Positions 52,446 through 63,161 of a DNA stretch of 64,000 bases are shown piece by piece (the stretch's first letter is position 1; every line of letters starts with the position of its first letter). The stretch is from positions 1 to 64,000 of the forward strand of contig NZ_BCXG01000003.1 of NCBI RefSeq assembly GCF_001894985.1, in the 5' to 3' direction. Below the pieces are notes generated by a model, which saw only the letters and a program-made list of their open reading frames with translations, was not told the DNA's origin and ran no database searches. The stretch is from Rhodococcus tukisamuensis NBRC 100609 (lineage in GTDB: Bacteria; Actinomycetota; Actinomycetes; Mycobacteriales; Mycobacteriaceae). The translations under genes and the position numbers were made by a program.

Positions 52446-53257
52446 GCTCACTCGCAGGGAAAGTCGCCTATGTGACGGGAGCGGCTCGGGGACAGGGCCG
52501 TTCGCATGCGGTTCGAATGGCGCAGGCGGGGGCGGACATCGTGGCCGTCGACGTCTGCGAACAGGTCGCCGAGTTCAGCGGCTACCCGATGGCCGAGCCC
52601 GCCGATCTCGAGGAGACCGCGCGGTTGATCGAGTCCGAGGGACGCAAGGTCCTGACCCGGCAGGTCGACGTGCGGGACCTGGCGGGCCAGCAGGCGGTGG
52701 TGGCCGACACGATCGAGACCTTCGGCCGTCTCGACGTCGTGGTCGCCAACGCGGGTGTGTGCAACTGGGGCCGAATCTGGGAGATCTCGGCCGAGCAGTT
52801 CCAGGAGACCGTGGACGTCAACCTGACCGGGGTGTGGAACACGATCAAGGCGACGGTGCCGGCGATGATCGAGGCCGGCAACGGCGGGTCCATCATCACG
52901 GTCGGCTCGTCGGCGAGCGTGAAGGCGCCTCCCGGCTGCGGCCACTACGCCGCGGCCAAGTTCGGGGTCGTCGGCCTGACCAAGGCCCTGGCGGTGGAAC
53001 TGGGCGAGTTCGGCATTCGCGCGAATTGCGTTCTGCCGTACGGCACCAACACGGCGCTGGGCAACGACACCTCGATGTACAAGCTCTTCGAGCAGTACCC
53101 CACGTACGTCTACAGCTACCCGCCCAACCTGCTCGAGACCGACGCTCTGGTGGAGCCGGCGGAGATCTCGGAGGCCGTCGTGTGGCTCGCCGACGACGCC
53201 TCGGCCGTGATCACCGGCGCGCAGATACCGGTGGACAAGGGGTTCCTCGCGCGCTGA
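52442..53257 (+). CDS. Mycofactocin-type SDR oxidoreductase
   Basis: A 271-residue short-chain dehydrogenase. The cofactor block GKVAYVTGAARGQGRSHAVR with VAVDVCE shortly after matches the mycofactocin-coupled SDR subfamily, which holds a non-exchangeable NAD and passes electrons to mycofactocin. The catalytic motif is YAAAKFG, and ITGAQIPVDKGFL ends the protein. It overlaps monooxygenase 3 by 4 bp, suggesting successive oxidation of one substrate. Mycofactocin genes are not in the window. The coupling to mycofactocin is from family knowledge. Confidence 0.87.
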   Translation: MSSLAGKVAYVTGAARGQGRSHAVRMAQAGADIVAVDVCEQVAEFSGYPMAEPADLEETARLIESEGRKVLTRQVDVRDLAGQQAVVADTIETFGRLDVVVANAGVCNWGRIWEISAEQFQETVDVNLTGVWNTIKATVPAMIEAGNGGSIITVGSSASVKAPPGCGHYAAAKFGVVGLTKALAVELGEFGIRANCVLPYGTNTALGNDTSMYKLFEQYPTYVYSYPPNLLETDALVEPAEISEAVVWLADDASAVITGAQIPVDKGFLAR

Positions 53258-53272
53258 CCGAACCGGGTTCAC

Positions 53273-53305
53273 CCGGTGGGGTCGGCACCGTGCCGACCCC
53301 ACCGG
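53273..53305. terminator. Terminator between SDR and PNPOx-like gene
   Basis: CCGGTGGGGTCGGCAC (53273-53288) and GTGCCGACCCCACCGG (53290-53305) are perfect inverted copies with a single-base centre; in RNA the stem would open to a small loop. It lies between convergent genes, so it likely serves both strands. Confidence 0.8.
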
Positions 53306-53309
53306 CACT

Positions 53310-53936
53310 TCACATGAGCACGAGCTGGCGTACCGACTCGGGCGGCGGGGTGCCCCCGGCCACCCAGGGTGCGGGCACCGGCTCACCGGCGACCGTCCGC
53401 AGCGGGACCACGCCGGCCCATCCGCCGGAGTCCGTCGACGGCGCGGGCGGCGGCGCGTCGCGCACCTTGACCGTCCAGCATCCGGGTTCGATGGGCAGGG
53501 CCATCGCCAGCGTCGCCGCGAGCTCCTTCTTCAGGTTCGTACGCACCTCCGCGCTACGACCGGGGATCAGCGAATCGGACAGCAGGTCGAGGGCGCTCAC
53601 CGCCTCGTCTCCGCTGAAGCCGGTCAGGCAACCGCGTACGACGGCCGACCGGTAGTTGGCCGTGGAGTCGAAAAGCGTGTCCGCCACCACGATTCCGTCG
53701 AGCATCGTGACGGAGAACGCGGAGGGCGCACCGGCCGCGACGTGTCGCAGTGCACCCGCGCCCGTCGAGCCGTGCAGCACGATGCGGTCGCCGTCGCGGG
53801 CGTAGAGCATGGGCACCACCCACGGCATTCCGTCCACCACCGTCGCGAGGGTGCCGACCGCCGCCGCGTCGAGCACCGCGTCGAGGTCGGCCCGGTGGCC
53901 ACTGGCGAGTTCTGGGTATCTCCTGATCCGGTCCAT
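53310..53936 (-). CDS. Pyridoxamine 5'-phosphate oxidase-like FMN-binding protein
   Basis: A 208-residue split-barrel flavin/nucleotide-binding protein. The core reads GTLATVVDGMPWVVPMLYARDGDRIVLHGSTGAG, then RSAVVRGCLTGFSGDEAVSALDLLSDSLIPGR. Members of this family bind FMN or F420 and often detoxify or reduce small molecules, or act in B6 salvage. It is divergent from the MocR/PdxR-type regulator at 54017, and such regulators commonly control neighbouring vitamin-B6 genes, so a role in pyridoxal phosphate metabolism is likely. The ATG start is consistent with family length. Confidence 0.8.
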   Translation of the reverse strand: MDRIRRYPELASGHRADLDAVLDAAAVGTLATVVDGMPWVVPMLYARDGDRIVLHGSTGAGALRHVAAGAPSAFSVTMLDGIVVADTLFDSTANYRSAVVRGCLTGFSGDEAVSALDLLSDSLIPGRSAEVRTNLKKELAATLAMALPIEPGCWTVKVRDAPPPAPSTDSGGWAGVVPLRTVAGEPVPAPWVAGGTPPPESVRQLVLM

Positions 53937-53975
53937 GCACCGAATCGTGCAGGGTTTCCGGACTGCTCAACAGGT

Positions 53976-54005
53976 CCAGAACTACACCAAACAGCCAGAC
54001 CACTA
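53976..54005. promoter_or_regulatory. Direct repeat in PNPOx/MocR intergenic region
   Basis: CCAGAACTAC (53976-53985) and CCAGACCACT (53995-54004) are similar direct repeats starting 19 bp apart, about two helix turns, between the divergent genes. MocR proteins typically bind such spaced direct repeats, so this is a candidate autoregulatory site. The copies are short and imperfect. Confidence 0.45.
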
Positions 54006-54016
54006 AGTTGGCAGAC

Positions 54017-55462
54017 ATGTCCCGTCACTCCCCCGACCTGAACCTCGCGTTGCGACTGCCGGTCAGCGCGTCGCCGCTGCGGCACCGCATCGCGGAGGCG
54101 ATCGTCGAGCAGGTCCGGCTGGGCCGGCTCGGCCCCGGGGACGCGCTCCCGTCGACGCGCACGCTGGCCGCCGACCTCGCGGTGTCCAGGTCCTCCGTGG
54201 TCGACGCCTACGACGAGCTCGTCGCCGCCGGCTACGTCGTCGCGCGTCCGGGTTCCGGCACCCGGATCGCGGAAGGCGCAGACTCCGCGGCCACCGCGGG
54301 GGCCGCCTCACACGTCCCGACGACGGCCGCCGTGACCGCGTCGGCGCACCCGCCGCGTCGGCCCCCGCCGACGTGGGATCTCACCCCGGGCCATCCCGAC
54401 GCCTCCCTCGTCTCGACCACGGACTGGCGCCGGGCCTGGCGGGCGGCCGCCGCCGCACCCGTGCAGTTCACCCCGCCGGGTCCCGGCGGCCACGCCGAGC
54501 TCCGGCTCGCCCTGGCCGGACACCTGCGCCGCACCCGCGGCATCGTCGCGGACCCGGACGACCTGGTCATCGTGCCGGGTGTGGCATCGGCCCTGCGCGC
54601 CATCACCGTGGCGGCCGGGCTCGCGGGACGCGATGTCGCGTTCGAGGAGCCAGGCTATGTCGACGCCCGCCGGGCGCTCCAGATGTCCGGCGCCCGAACG
54701 CGTTCCGTCGAGGTGGACGGCGACGGCCTCGACCCTCGGTCGCTACTCGAGACCGATGCGGCCGTGTACTGCACGCCCGCACACCAGTACCCGCTCGGCG
54801 CCCGCCTCCCCGCACCCCGTCGTGCCCGACTGGTCGAATGGGGCGCCGCGACCGGGAGGCTGCTCATCGAGGACGACTACGACGGCGAGTTCCGGTACGA
54901 CGTGTCCGCGCTGCCGGCGCTGCGCAGCCTGGACGGCGGCCGCGAGTGCGTGACCTACATCGGCACCGCCTCCAAGGTCCTCACCCCGTCGCTGCGGCTG
55001 GCCTGGATGCTGCCGCCGCGAGCGCTGCGGGACCCGGTCTCCGAGGCGCTCGCACTCAGCGGCGAAACCGCCTGCGCCGTCACCGGACTGGCGTTCGCCC
55101 GGTTCATCGAGTCGGGTGCCCTCACCCGGCACCTCGCGCGGGCGTCACGCACCTACTCCGCACGCCGGACGGCCCTGGTCACCGCGCTCCGGCGGCACGG
55201 CACGGGCGTCCGCCTGGACGGCGTCGAGGCGGGGCTGCACCTGGTGCTCCGACTGCCGGACGGATGCGACGACGACGCGATCGCCGCGGCGCTGAGTCGC
55301 CGCGGGATCACGGTGCCGCCGCTTTCCGCGTACCTCGCCGACCGGGGCACCTCCCGGGGGCTGGTGTGCGGCTACGCGCGTCTCCCGGAAACCCAGGCGG
55401 ACACCGTGGCGGCGGTCATCGCCGACGTGGTGCGGCGGCACCTCTGCCGACCGGACAGCTGA
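54017..55462 (+). CDS. MocR/PdxR-type GntR regulator with aminotransferase domain
   Basis: A 481-residue fusion of a winged-helix GntR domain (residues about 15-80, ALPSTRTLAADLAVSRSSVVDAYDEL) and a class I/II aminotransferase-like domain. The PLP lysine is in IGTASKVLTPSLRLAWM, and DDYDGEFRYD and LVCGYARLPE are conserved. Such proteins sense PLP or related amines and regulate B6 or amino-acid genes; they usually do not catalyse transamination. Divergence from the PNPOx-like gene supports that role. The start is ATG 54017, three codons after an in-frame TTG. Confidence 0.88.
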   Translation: MSRHSPDLNLALRLPVSASPLRHRIAEAIVEQVRLGRLGPGDALPSTRTLAADLAVSRSSVVDAYDELVAAGYVVARPGSGTRIAEGADSAATAGAASHVPTTAAVTASAHPPRRPPPTWDLTPGHPDASLVSTTDWRRAWRAAAAAPVQFTPPGPGGHAELRLALAGHLRRTRGIVADPDDLVIVPGVASALRAITVAAGLAGRDVAFEEPGYVDARRALQMSGARTRSVEVDGDGLDPRSLLETDAAVYCTPAHQYPLGARLPAPRRARLVEWGAATGRLLIEDDYDGEFRYDVSALPALRSLDGGRECVTYIGTASKVLTPSLRLAWMLPPRALRDPVSEALALSGETACAVTGLAFARFIESGALTRHLARASRTYSARRTALVTALRRHGTGVRLDGVEAGLHLVLRLPDGCDDDAIAAALSRRGITVPPLSAYLADRGTSRGLVCGYARLPETQADTVAAVIADVVRRHLCRPDS

Positions 55463-55486
55463 CGGCCGCGCACCCACCGGCGCAGG

Positions 55487-58073
<2,587 letters not shown>

Positions 58074-59765
58074 TCAGGCGGACTCGACCACCGACTGTCC
58101 CGCCGGCGTCCGCACGGTCTTCGACGTGGTCACCCCGGCGTTCGGGTTCAGCTTGTCGACGGACCGGAACTGGAATCGCGCCTCGCCAGCGTCGGCCTCG
58201 AGCACCCCGTAGCCGTGACTGACCATGTCGACGTGCTTGACGTGCGGGTTCTTGGCCCGTCGGCTGAGCTCCTCGGCCCGCGCGCCGTCGGGGTCGGAGC
58301 TGCCGGTGGCGCCGCCGTCACCGGTGTTTCCGGAGGTGACCGACGGGACGACGAACTCGACGCCAGCGCGGCGGGTGCCGGCGGTGTTCCCCTGCGCGCC
58401 GCTGACCGTGCCGGGCGCAAATCCGGTGTCCCACAGCTCGCCGGCCCACCCGTCGTGGTCGTCACCGGTGACCAGGACCATGTTCTCGATCGACTGGGCC
58501 GCGGTGGACAGGATCTCGTTCCGCTCGGCGCCGTACCCGTCCCAGGTGTCGTAGTAGCCGCGGGCGCCGTCGTCCTCGGTCACCATGCCCATCATCATGC
58601 TGGCGTTCGCCACGACCTTCCACCGCGCGTCCGACCCGGTCATGCCGTCGAGCAGCCAGTTCTTCTGAGTCGCGCCCAGCATGGTCCGGCCCGGAGCATC
58701 GGCGTCCGGGCAGACGGTGTGGTCCACGTCGCCGCCCGGCTGCACGTCGCGGTACTGCCGGCTGTCCGGCGCGAACAGCTCCACCGTCTTGCCCACCCGA
58801 AGCGAGCGGTAGGTCCGCAGCGGGTCGTCGGCGAACCGCGGCACCGGCATGTGCTCGAACCACGACTGCCACGCCCACTGCTTCTTCTGCTGGAATCCGA
58901 CCGCGCTGTCGATTGGCGCGACCACCGGGAAGGTCCAGCCGTCCTTGCTGTAGTTGTTGCGGAACTCGTGGTCGTCCCAGATCGGGATGAAGGCGTGCTG
59001 GCTGTGCATCAGCCGCAGGTCGGCGTCCGCGCGGTACTTGCGGTACTTCGCGCGCATGCCCTCGATGGTCTGCGGGAAGGGGTTGGTGTCAAGGCCCCGG
59101 ACGCCCGGCTTGGTGAACTCGTACACGTAGTCGCCGAGACACACGACGAAGTCGAGGTCCTCCTCGGCGAGGTGCCGGTGCGCGCCGTAGTAGCCCTCTT
59201 CGAAGCCCTGGCAGGTGAACCAGCCGATGCGGACCGGCTCGTTGGAGTCGGCGGGCCGCAGCGTCCGGAACCGACCGACCTCCGACTCACCCCCGTTGCC
59301 CCGGAACTGGTAGTAGTAGGACTCCCCCGGAGCCAGCCCGTTCACGTCGAAATGCACTGTGCCATCGTCTTCTTCGCGAACCTGAACCCGCTCGGCGAGC
59401 ACCGGGCTGGACAGGTCCTCACGCTTGGACACGATCAGGGCCAGCTCGCCGCCCGCCGCGCTGCTGCCGCTGCTACCGGCGCTGCCGGCCCCCAGGCTGC
59501 CGGGATCGATGCTGCCGGTCCCCAGGCTGCCGCTGCCGCCCGCGCCACCGACCCGCGTCCACAAGGTCGCCCCATCGGTGCGCGGCACCCCGGCCATGAC
59601 GCCGTTGCCGAACTCCGGGTTGCGGATCAGCCCCGCCCCTGCGTCCGGGGCCTGGCGCAGCACCGGCGTGGCGCTCGCATTGGCGGGCAGCAGACTCGCG
59701 CCGGCGAGCGCGGACAGGCCGGTCAGGAGGGTGCGACGGGAGACGTTGCGGGGCGAAAGAGACAC
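58074..59765 (-). CDS. phoD: Alkaline phosphatase D (PhoD), Tat-exported
   Basis: A 563-residue phosphodiesterase/phosphatase. The twin-arginine signal is NVSRRTLLTGLSALAGASLL near residues 7-26, so the enzyme is exported folded. PhoD blocks include WFTCQGF, VCLGDYVYEFTKPG, IPIWDDHEFRNNYSKDG and VTGDDHDGWAGEL, which bind iron and calcium in known PhoD enzymes. A serine/glycine-rich linker after residue 75 (GGSGSLGTGSIDPGSLGAGS) is unusual. It serves phosphate scavenging, together with the exported phosphatase at 1686. The start is an ATG at the head of the signal. Confidence 0.88.
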   Translation of the reverse strand: MSLSPRNVSRRTLLTGLSALAGASLLPANASATPVLRQAPDAGAGLIRNPEFGNGVMAGVPRTDGATLWTRVGGAGGSGSLGTGSIDPGSLGAGSAGSSGSSAAGGELALIVSKREDLSSPVLAERVQVREEDDGTVHFDVNGLAPGESYYYQFRGNGGESEVGRFRTLRPADSNEPVRIGWFTCQGFEEGYYGAHRHLAEEDLDFVVCLGDYVYEFTKPGVRGLDTNPFPQTIEGMRAKYRKYRADADLRLMHSQHAFIPIWDDHEFRNNYSKDGWTFPVVAPIDSAVGFQQKKQWAWQSWFEHMPVPRFADDPLRTYRSLRVGKTVELFAPDSRQYRDVQPGGDVDHTVCPDADAPGRTMLGATQKNWLLDGMTGSDARWKVVANASMMMGMVTEDDGARGYYDTWDGYGAERNEILSTAAQSIENMVLVTGDDHDGWAGELWDTGFAPGTVSGAQGNTAGTRRAGVEFVVPSVTSGNTGDGGATGSSDPDGARAEELSRRAKNPHVKHVDMVSHGYGVLEADAGEARFQFRSVDKLNPNAGVTTSKTVRTPAGQSVVESA

Positions 59766-59991
59766 GAGCCACCTCAGGGATGTAGGAGGGTAGACGCTCA
59801 GACCCTAATCCCTGATTCACAGTTTGTTGGTCAATTGTTCACCGAACGCGGGTAGCGCCTGGACGAATCCGCCGCGCCTGTGTCGCCGACGGCAACGTCG
59901 GGGCAACGGCCCTGACCAGTGCCGTTCCATGGACGACCTCCGCACGTCACGAACGAGCCAGTGAGTTGGTGGTCCAGAGCATCAACGCATG

Positions 59992-60363
59992 TCAGGACAC
60001 GACCGCACCCGAGGACACCGCACAGGGCAGAATACCGACCACCATGCTCACCACCGGACCCGTTCCGACGCTCGCCGGCGGGGCGTTGAGGAACGCGAAG
60101 CCCTGGGACCCGGTGGTCATGTTGGTCCACTGGACGACGGCACCGTTCCACTTCGACTGCGGCGCCGTGGTGGTGTAGTTGATCCGGTCGGGCGCCACCC
60201 GGTCGGCGGTGAACGTGAGCCACTCACCAGGTGCGCAACTCGATATCGAGGACGGCAGGAAGGGGGCGGGAGCAGCCGACGCAGCGGCAGGAACCGCCAG
60301 CGAGAGCGCTCCGGCCGCCGCGATCAGGGCCGCCGTTCGACCAAAAGCTTTGCGGGTGAACAT
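59992..60363 (-). CDS. Small secreted protein, WTNxTTG family
   Basis: A 123-residue exported protein. Residues 1-33 are a signal peptide (AALIAAAGALSLAVPAAASA, then APAPF). The mature part has two cysteines (SSCAPGEW and LPCAVS) and the segment KWNGAVVQWTNMTTGSQGF, which resembles GTRVLVDWTNKTTGQSG of the protein at 5470-6015. Its function is unknown; the size and disulfide pattern suggest an envelope-associated beta-sandwich protein. The ATG is preceded by AAAGGAA. It is divergent from the hypothetical gene at 60605. Confidence 0.72.
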   Translation of the reverse strand: MFTRKAFGRTAALIAAAGALSLAVPAAASAAPAPFLPSSISSCAPGEWLTFTADRVAPDRINYTTTAPQSKWNGAVVQWTNMTTGSQGFAFLNAPPASVGTGPVVSMVVGILPCAVSSGAVVS

Positions 60364-60604
60364 TGGAATTCCTTTCGTCGAACCCGGGTTCGCCTGCTCC
60401 AGTTCGCGAATCCGCATCACCTAGAGTGGCCGTCGTCCTTCTTCCCGTGGTCCGCAGAGAAGCAAGCGAAGACAATCGTATCCCCGGCCGAACCAGTTGC
60501 CGCCCAGCCAAACCCGACCATCCACCTGTACACCGTCGAAACTCACCACATCGAAGCGCCGCGTCCTCCAGCCGAGGAGCGGGCGATGCCGACATGATTG
60601 GCCG

Positions 60605-61255
60605 ATGAACCGGAACACGGATCCACGACGGGTCGGTGCGCTGTACACCGTCGAAATTCTCCTCGAGGCAATCTCCGAGTGTGATCGCTGGTCGATTGCG
60701 CGCCGGGCAACCGGACCACTGCTGGGACAACTTCTCGCGGCCGAAGGCTCCGGAGGTTCGCACCCGCGCCCGCACCTGCTGGGGGCGCCGCGACTGAGCC
60801 TGACCGCACACCCTCTCGCGGTCGTCGACGACGACGTGGCCGTGGTGATCGGCGCCGTGACCGAGGGGACCCGGCCCGACCCGACACCGCTCGTCGCCGT
60901 CTTGATCCGCTCGACCATAGATCCGCGGCACTGGCTCGTCGCGGCACTCGAGACCACCGCCGAGATCGCCCAGGACACCCGCCGAGCGGTCGCCCGCGGC
61001 GAATACACCGAGTCGGCCGACGCCGCGACCATCGCCGCGCACGGCCCCCTCGACCCGACTGCGACTGCGGTCGACTGGGCCGACCCCACCGCGGTACTGC
61101 GCAACCATGCGAACGGAACGGTCACCGTCGCGGACACCCTCGCCCAACTTGCCAACTACGACCGGTCGGCCTGGCCGTCGCTCGCAGACGAGGCAATTAC
61201 GTTCTGCGGCCAGTACCTTCGCGCCCGGCATCCCGAGCTGGTCCGCGAGTACTGA
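60605..61255 (+). CDS. Hypothetical protein
   Basis: A 216-residue soluble protein of unknown function. The helical N-terminal half (VGALYTVEILLEAISECDRW) is followed by a beta-containing centre (LAVVDDDVAVVIGAVTEGTR) and a helical end. There is no signal peptide or known motif. The start ATG gives MNRNTDPRRVGALY; upstream frame sequence is low quality. It lies between the small secreted protein (divergent) and the ECF sigma gene (convergent). Confidence 0.55.
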   Translation: MNRNTDPRRVGALYTVEILLEAISECDRWSIARRATGPLLGQLLAAEGSGGSHPRPHLLGAPRLSLTAHPLAVVDDDVAVVIGAVTEGTRPDPTPLVAVLIRSTIDPRHWLVAALETTAEIAQDTRRAVARGEYTESADAATIAAHGPLDPTATAVDWADPTAVLRNHANGTVTVADTLAQLANYDRSAWPSLADEAITFCGQYLRARHPELVREY

Positions 61256-61285
61256 CTCTGGAACCAGTCCGAAGGCAACAACGGG

Positions 61286-62572
61286 TCAGCTGAGGTCGGT
61301 GAGCTTGCGCCGCAGCACTTCCCGCTCACGTTCGTTGCCGCACAACCGAACCGCCCGCTCCAGTTCGGCGCGGGCCTCACCGGTCCGTCCCAGCCGGGTG
61401 AGCAGCTCGCCGCGAACCGTCGGCAGCAGGTGCGAGGTCGACAGCGCCCCGGCAGCCGCCAGTTCGTCCACGATCCGCAGCGCCGCCGTCGGCCCCTGCG
61501 CCATCGACACCGCCACCGCCCGGTTGAGGTCGACCACCGGCGACGGCGCGAGCCGGCCGAGCGCCTCGTAGAGGAGCACGATCCGCTCCCAGTCCGTCGC
61601 CGCGACCGACGTTGCGACGGAATGACATTCGGCGATCGCCGCCTGCAGCCCGTAGGCACCGAGGCCCCGGCCGACCTGCTCTGCCCGGACCAGGGCGGCG
61701 CGTCCCCGGCGGATCGCGGCCCGGTCCCAGCGGTGGCGGTCCTGGTGCTCGAGCAGCACCGGCTCACCGTCCGCACCGGTGCGGGCGGGGAAGCGCGCCG
61801 CGGTCAGCTCGAGCAGCGCCAGCAGTCCGTGGGCCTCCGGTTCGTTCGGCACCAGCCGAGCCAACACCCTGGCGAGCCGCCGCGCCTCGCTCGCGAGGTC
61901 GAACCGGATCAGTTCGCCACCTGAGCTGGCCGAGGACCCCTCGGTGAAGATCAGGTAGACCACACTGAGCACCGAGCCGAGCCGCTCGGCGCGCTCGGGC
62001 GCCGGCGGCACCTCGAACGGCACCCGCGCCGCACCGAGGGTCTTCTTCGCCCGGGTGATCCGGGCCTGCACGGTGGCGGTCGGGACGAGGAACGCCCGGG
62101 CGATCTCGTCGCTGGTCAGGCCGCCGATCACCCGCAGAGTGAGCGCCACCCTCGCCTCCTTCGACAGCACCGGGTGGCAGGAGACGAACATCAGCGCGAG
62201 CACGTCGTCGTCGATCTGGTCCGGATCCCACAGCACGTCCCCCGCGCCGCGGGCGGGATCGGCGGGTGCGCCGCCCGCGACGACGCCGCCCTCGCCCAGG
62301 TCGTGGGCGAGAGCGGCGTACCTCTCGTCGAGGGCGGAGCGACGGCGGAACGCGTCGATCGCGCGACGCCGGCCGACGGTGAGCAGCCACCCCGCGGGGT
62401 TACGGGGCACGCCGTCGCGAGGCCAGGTCACCAGCGCTTCGGCGAGCGCCTCCTGGGCGAGGTCCTCGGACAGCGCGAAGTCGCCGGTGTACCGCGCGAG
62501 CGCACCGACGATTCGCGCGGACTCGATCCGCCAGACGGCGGCGACGGCCTCACGGCCGGTGGGGTCGGCCAT
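61286..62572 (-). CDS. ECF42-type RNA polymerase sigma factor
   Basis: A 428-residue extracytoplasmic-function sigma factor with a large C-terminal extension. Region 2 lies at about residues 12-80 (DFALSEDLAQEALAEALVTWP) and region 4 near 125-180 (LTLRVIGGLTSDEIARAFLV, followed by QARITRAKK). The rest is the DUF6596/TPR-like extension of the ECF42 group (LSVVYLIFTEG, LYEALGRLAPSPVVDLNRAVAV). ECF42 factors lack an anti-sigma partner and pair with DGPF/YCII proteins. Such a gene lies 15 bp upstream on the same strand, so the two form an operon. Confidence 0.9.
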   Translation of the reverse strand: MADPTGREAVAAVWRIESARIVGALARYTGDFALSEDLAQEALAEALVTWPRDGVPRNPAGWLLTVGRRRAIDAFRRRSALDERYAALAHDLGEGGVVAGGAPADPARGAGDVLWDPDQIDDDVLALMFVSCHPVLSKEARVALTLRVIGGLTSDEIARAFLVPTATVQARITRAKKTLGAARVPFEVPPAPERAERLGSVLSVVYLIFTEGSSASSGGELIRFDLASEARRLARVLARLVPNEPEAHGLLALLELTAARFPARTGADGEPVLLEHQDRHRWDRAAIRRGRAALVRAEQVGRGLGAYGLQAAIAECHSVATSVAATDWERIVLLYEALGRLAPSPVVDLNRAVAVSMAQGPTAALRIVDELAAAGALSTSHLLPTVRGELLTRLGRTGEARAELERAVRLCGNEREREVLRRKLTDLS

Positions 62573-62587
62573 CGCCTGCCGGTCCGC

Positions 62588-63007
62588 TCAGAGCTGGCCG
62601 GTGGCTTCGCGCCACGCCCGCTCCTTCTGGATCCACTCGTTGTCCTGCGGGAACTCGTCGACGGACGGGACCCGGCGGATCTCGGTCTTGAAGCCCGGCC
62701 CCGCCGACGGGACCCGCTTGGCCCACTCGACCGCCTCCTCCTTCGACGCCACCTCGAGGATGTAGAAGCCGCCGAACAGTTCCTTGGTCTCGCCGTACGG
62801 GCCGTCGGTGACCACCGGCGGGTCGGAGGAGTAGTCGACAACCACGCCCTCGGCGGCGTCGTCGAGCCCCTCCGCTGCCACCAGCACGCCCGCCCGGATC
62901 AGCTCGTCGTTGAACCGGCCGACGGTCTCGAGCATCTCGTTCATGTCGGCGTTCGCCATCCCCGCGTAGGCCTCGTCCGTCGCGCGCATGATCAGCATGT
63001 ACTTCAT
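62588..63007 (-). CDS. YCII/DGPF domain protein
   Basis: A 139-residue YciI-like protein. The hallmark DGPF motif appears as VTDGPYGETKELFGGFYIL, and the N-terminus MKYMLIMRATDEAYAG is the usual ferredoxin-like strand. Proteins of this type are co-encoded with ECF42 sigma factors and may act in the same stress response, possibly as small-molecule sensors or dehydratase-like enzymes. A GGAGAGAAG ribosome site precedes the ATG. The sigma gene follows 15 bp downstream. Confidence 0.9.
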   Translation of the reverse strand: MKYMLIMRATDEAYAGMANADMNEMLETVGRFNDELIRAGVLVAAEGLDDAAEGVVVDYSSDPPVVTDGPYGETKELFGGFYILEVASKEEAVEWAKRVPSAGPGFKTEIRRVPSVDEFPQDNEWIQKERAWREATGQL

Positions 63008-63161
63008 GGTTCTTCTCTCCCTCGGTTGCCGGGCCCTCCCTCGGACCCTCTCACCCATAGGTCGAACGGGAAATGCCGTGGATCGACACCCCCGTCGATC
63101 TTCTTTCCCCGTCGAAGCCCGGCCCGGTCGCGACACGCGCGGCGGCCGATAGATTTGGGCC

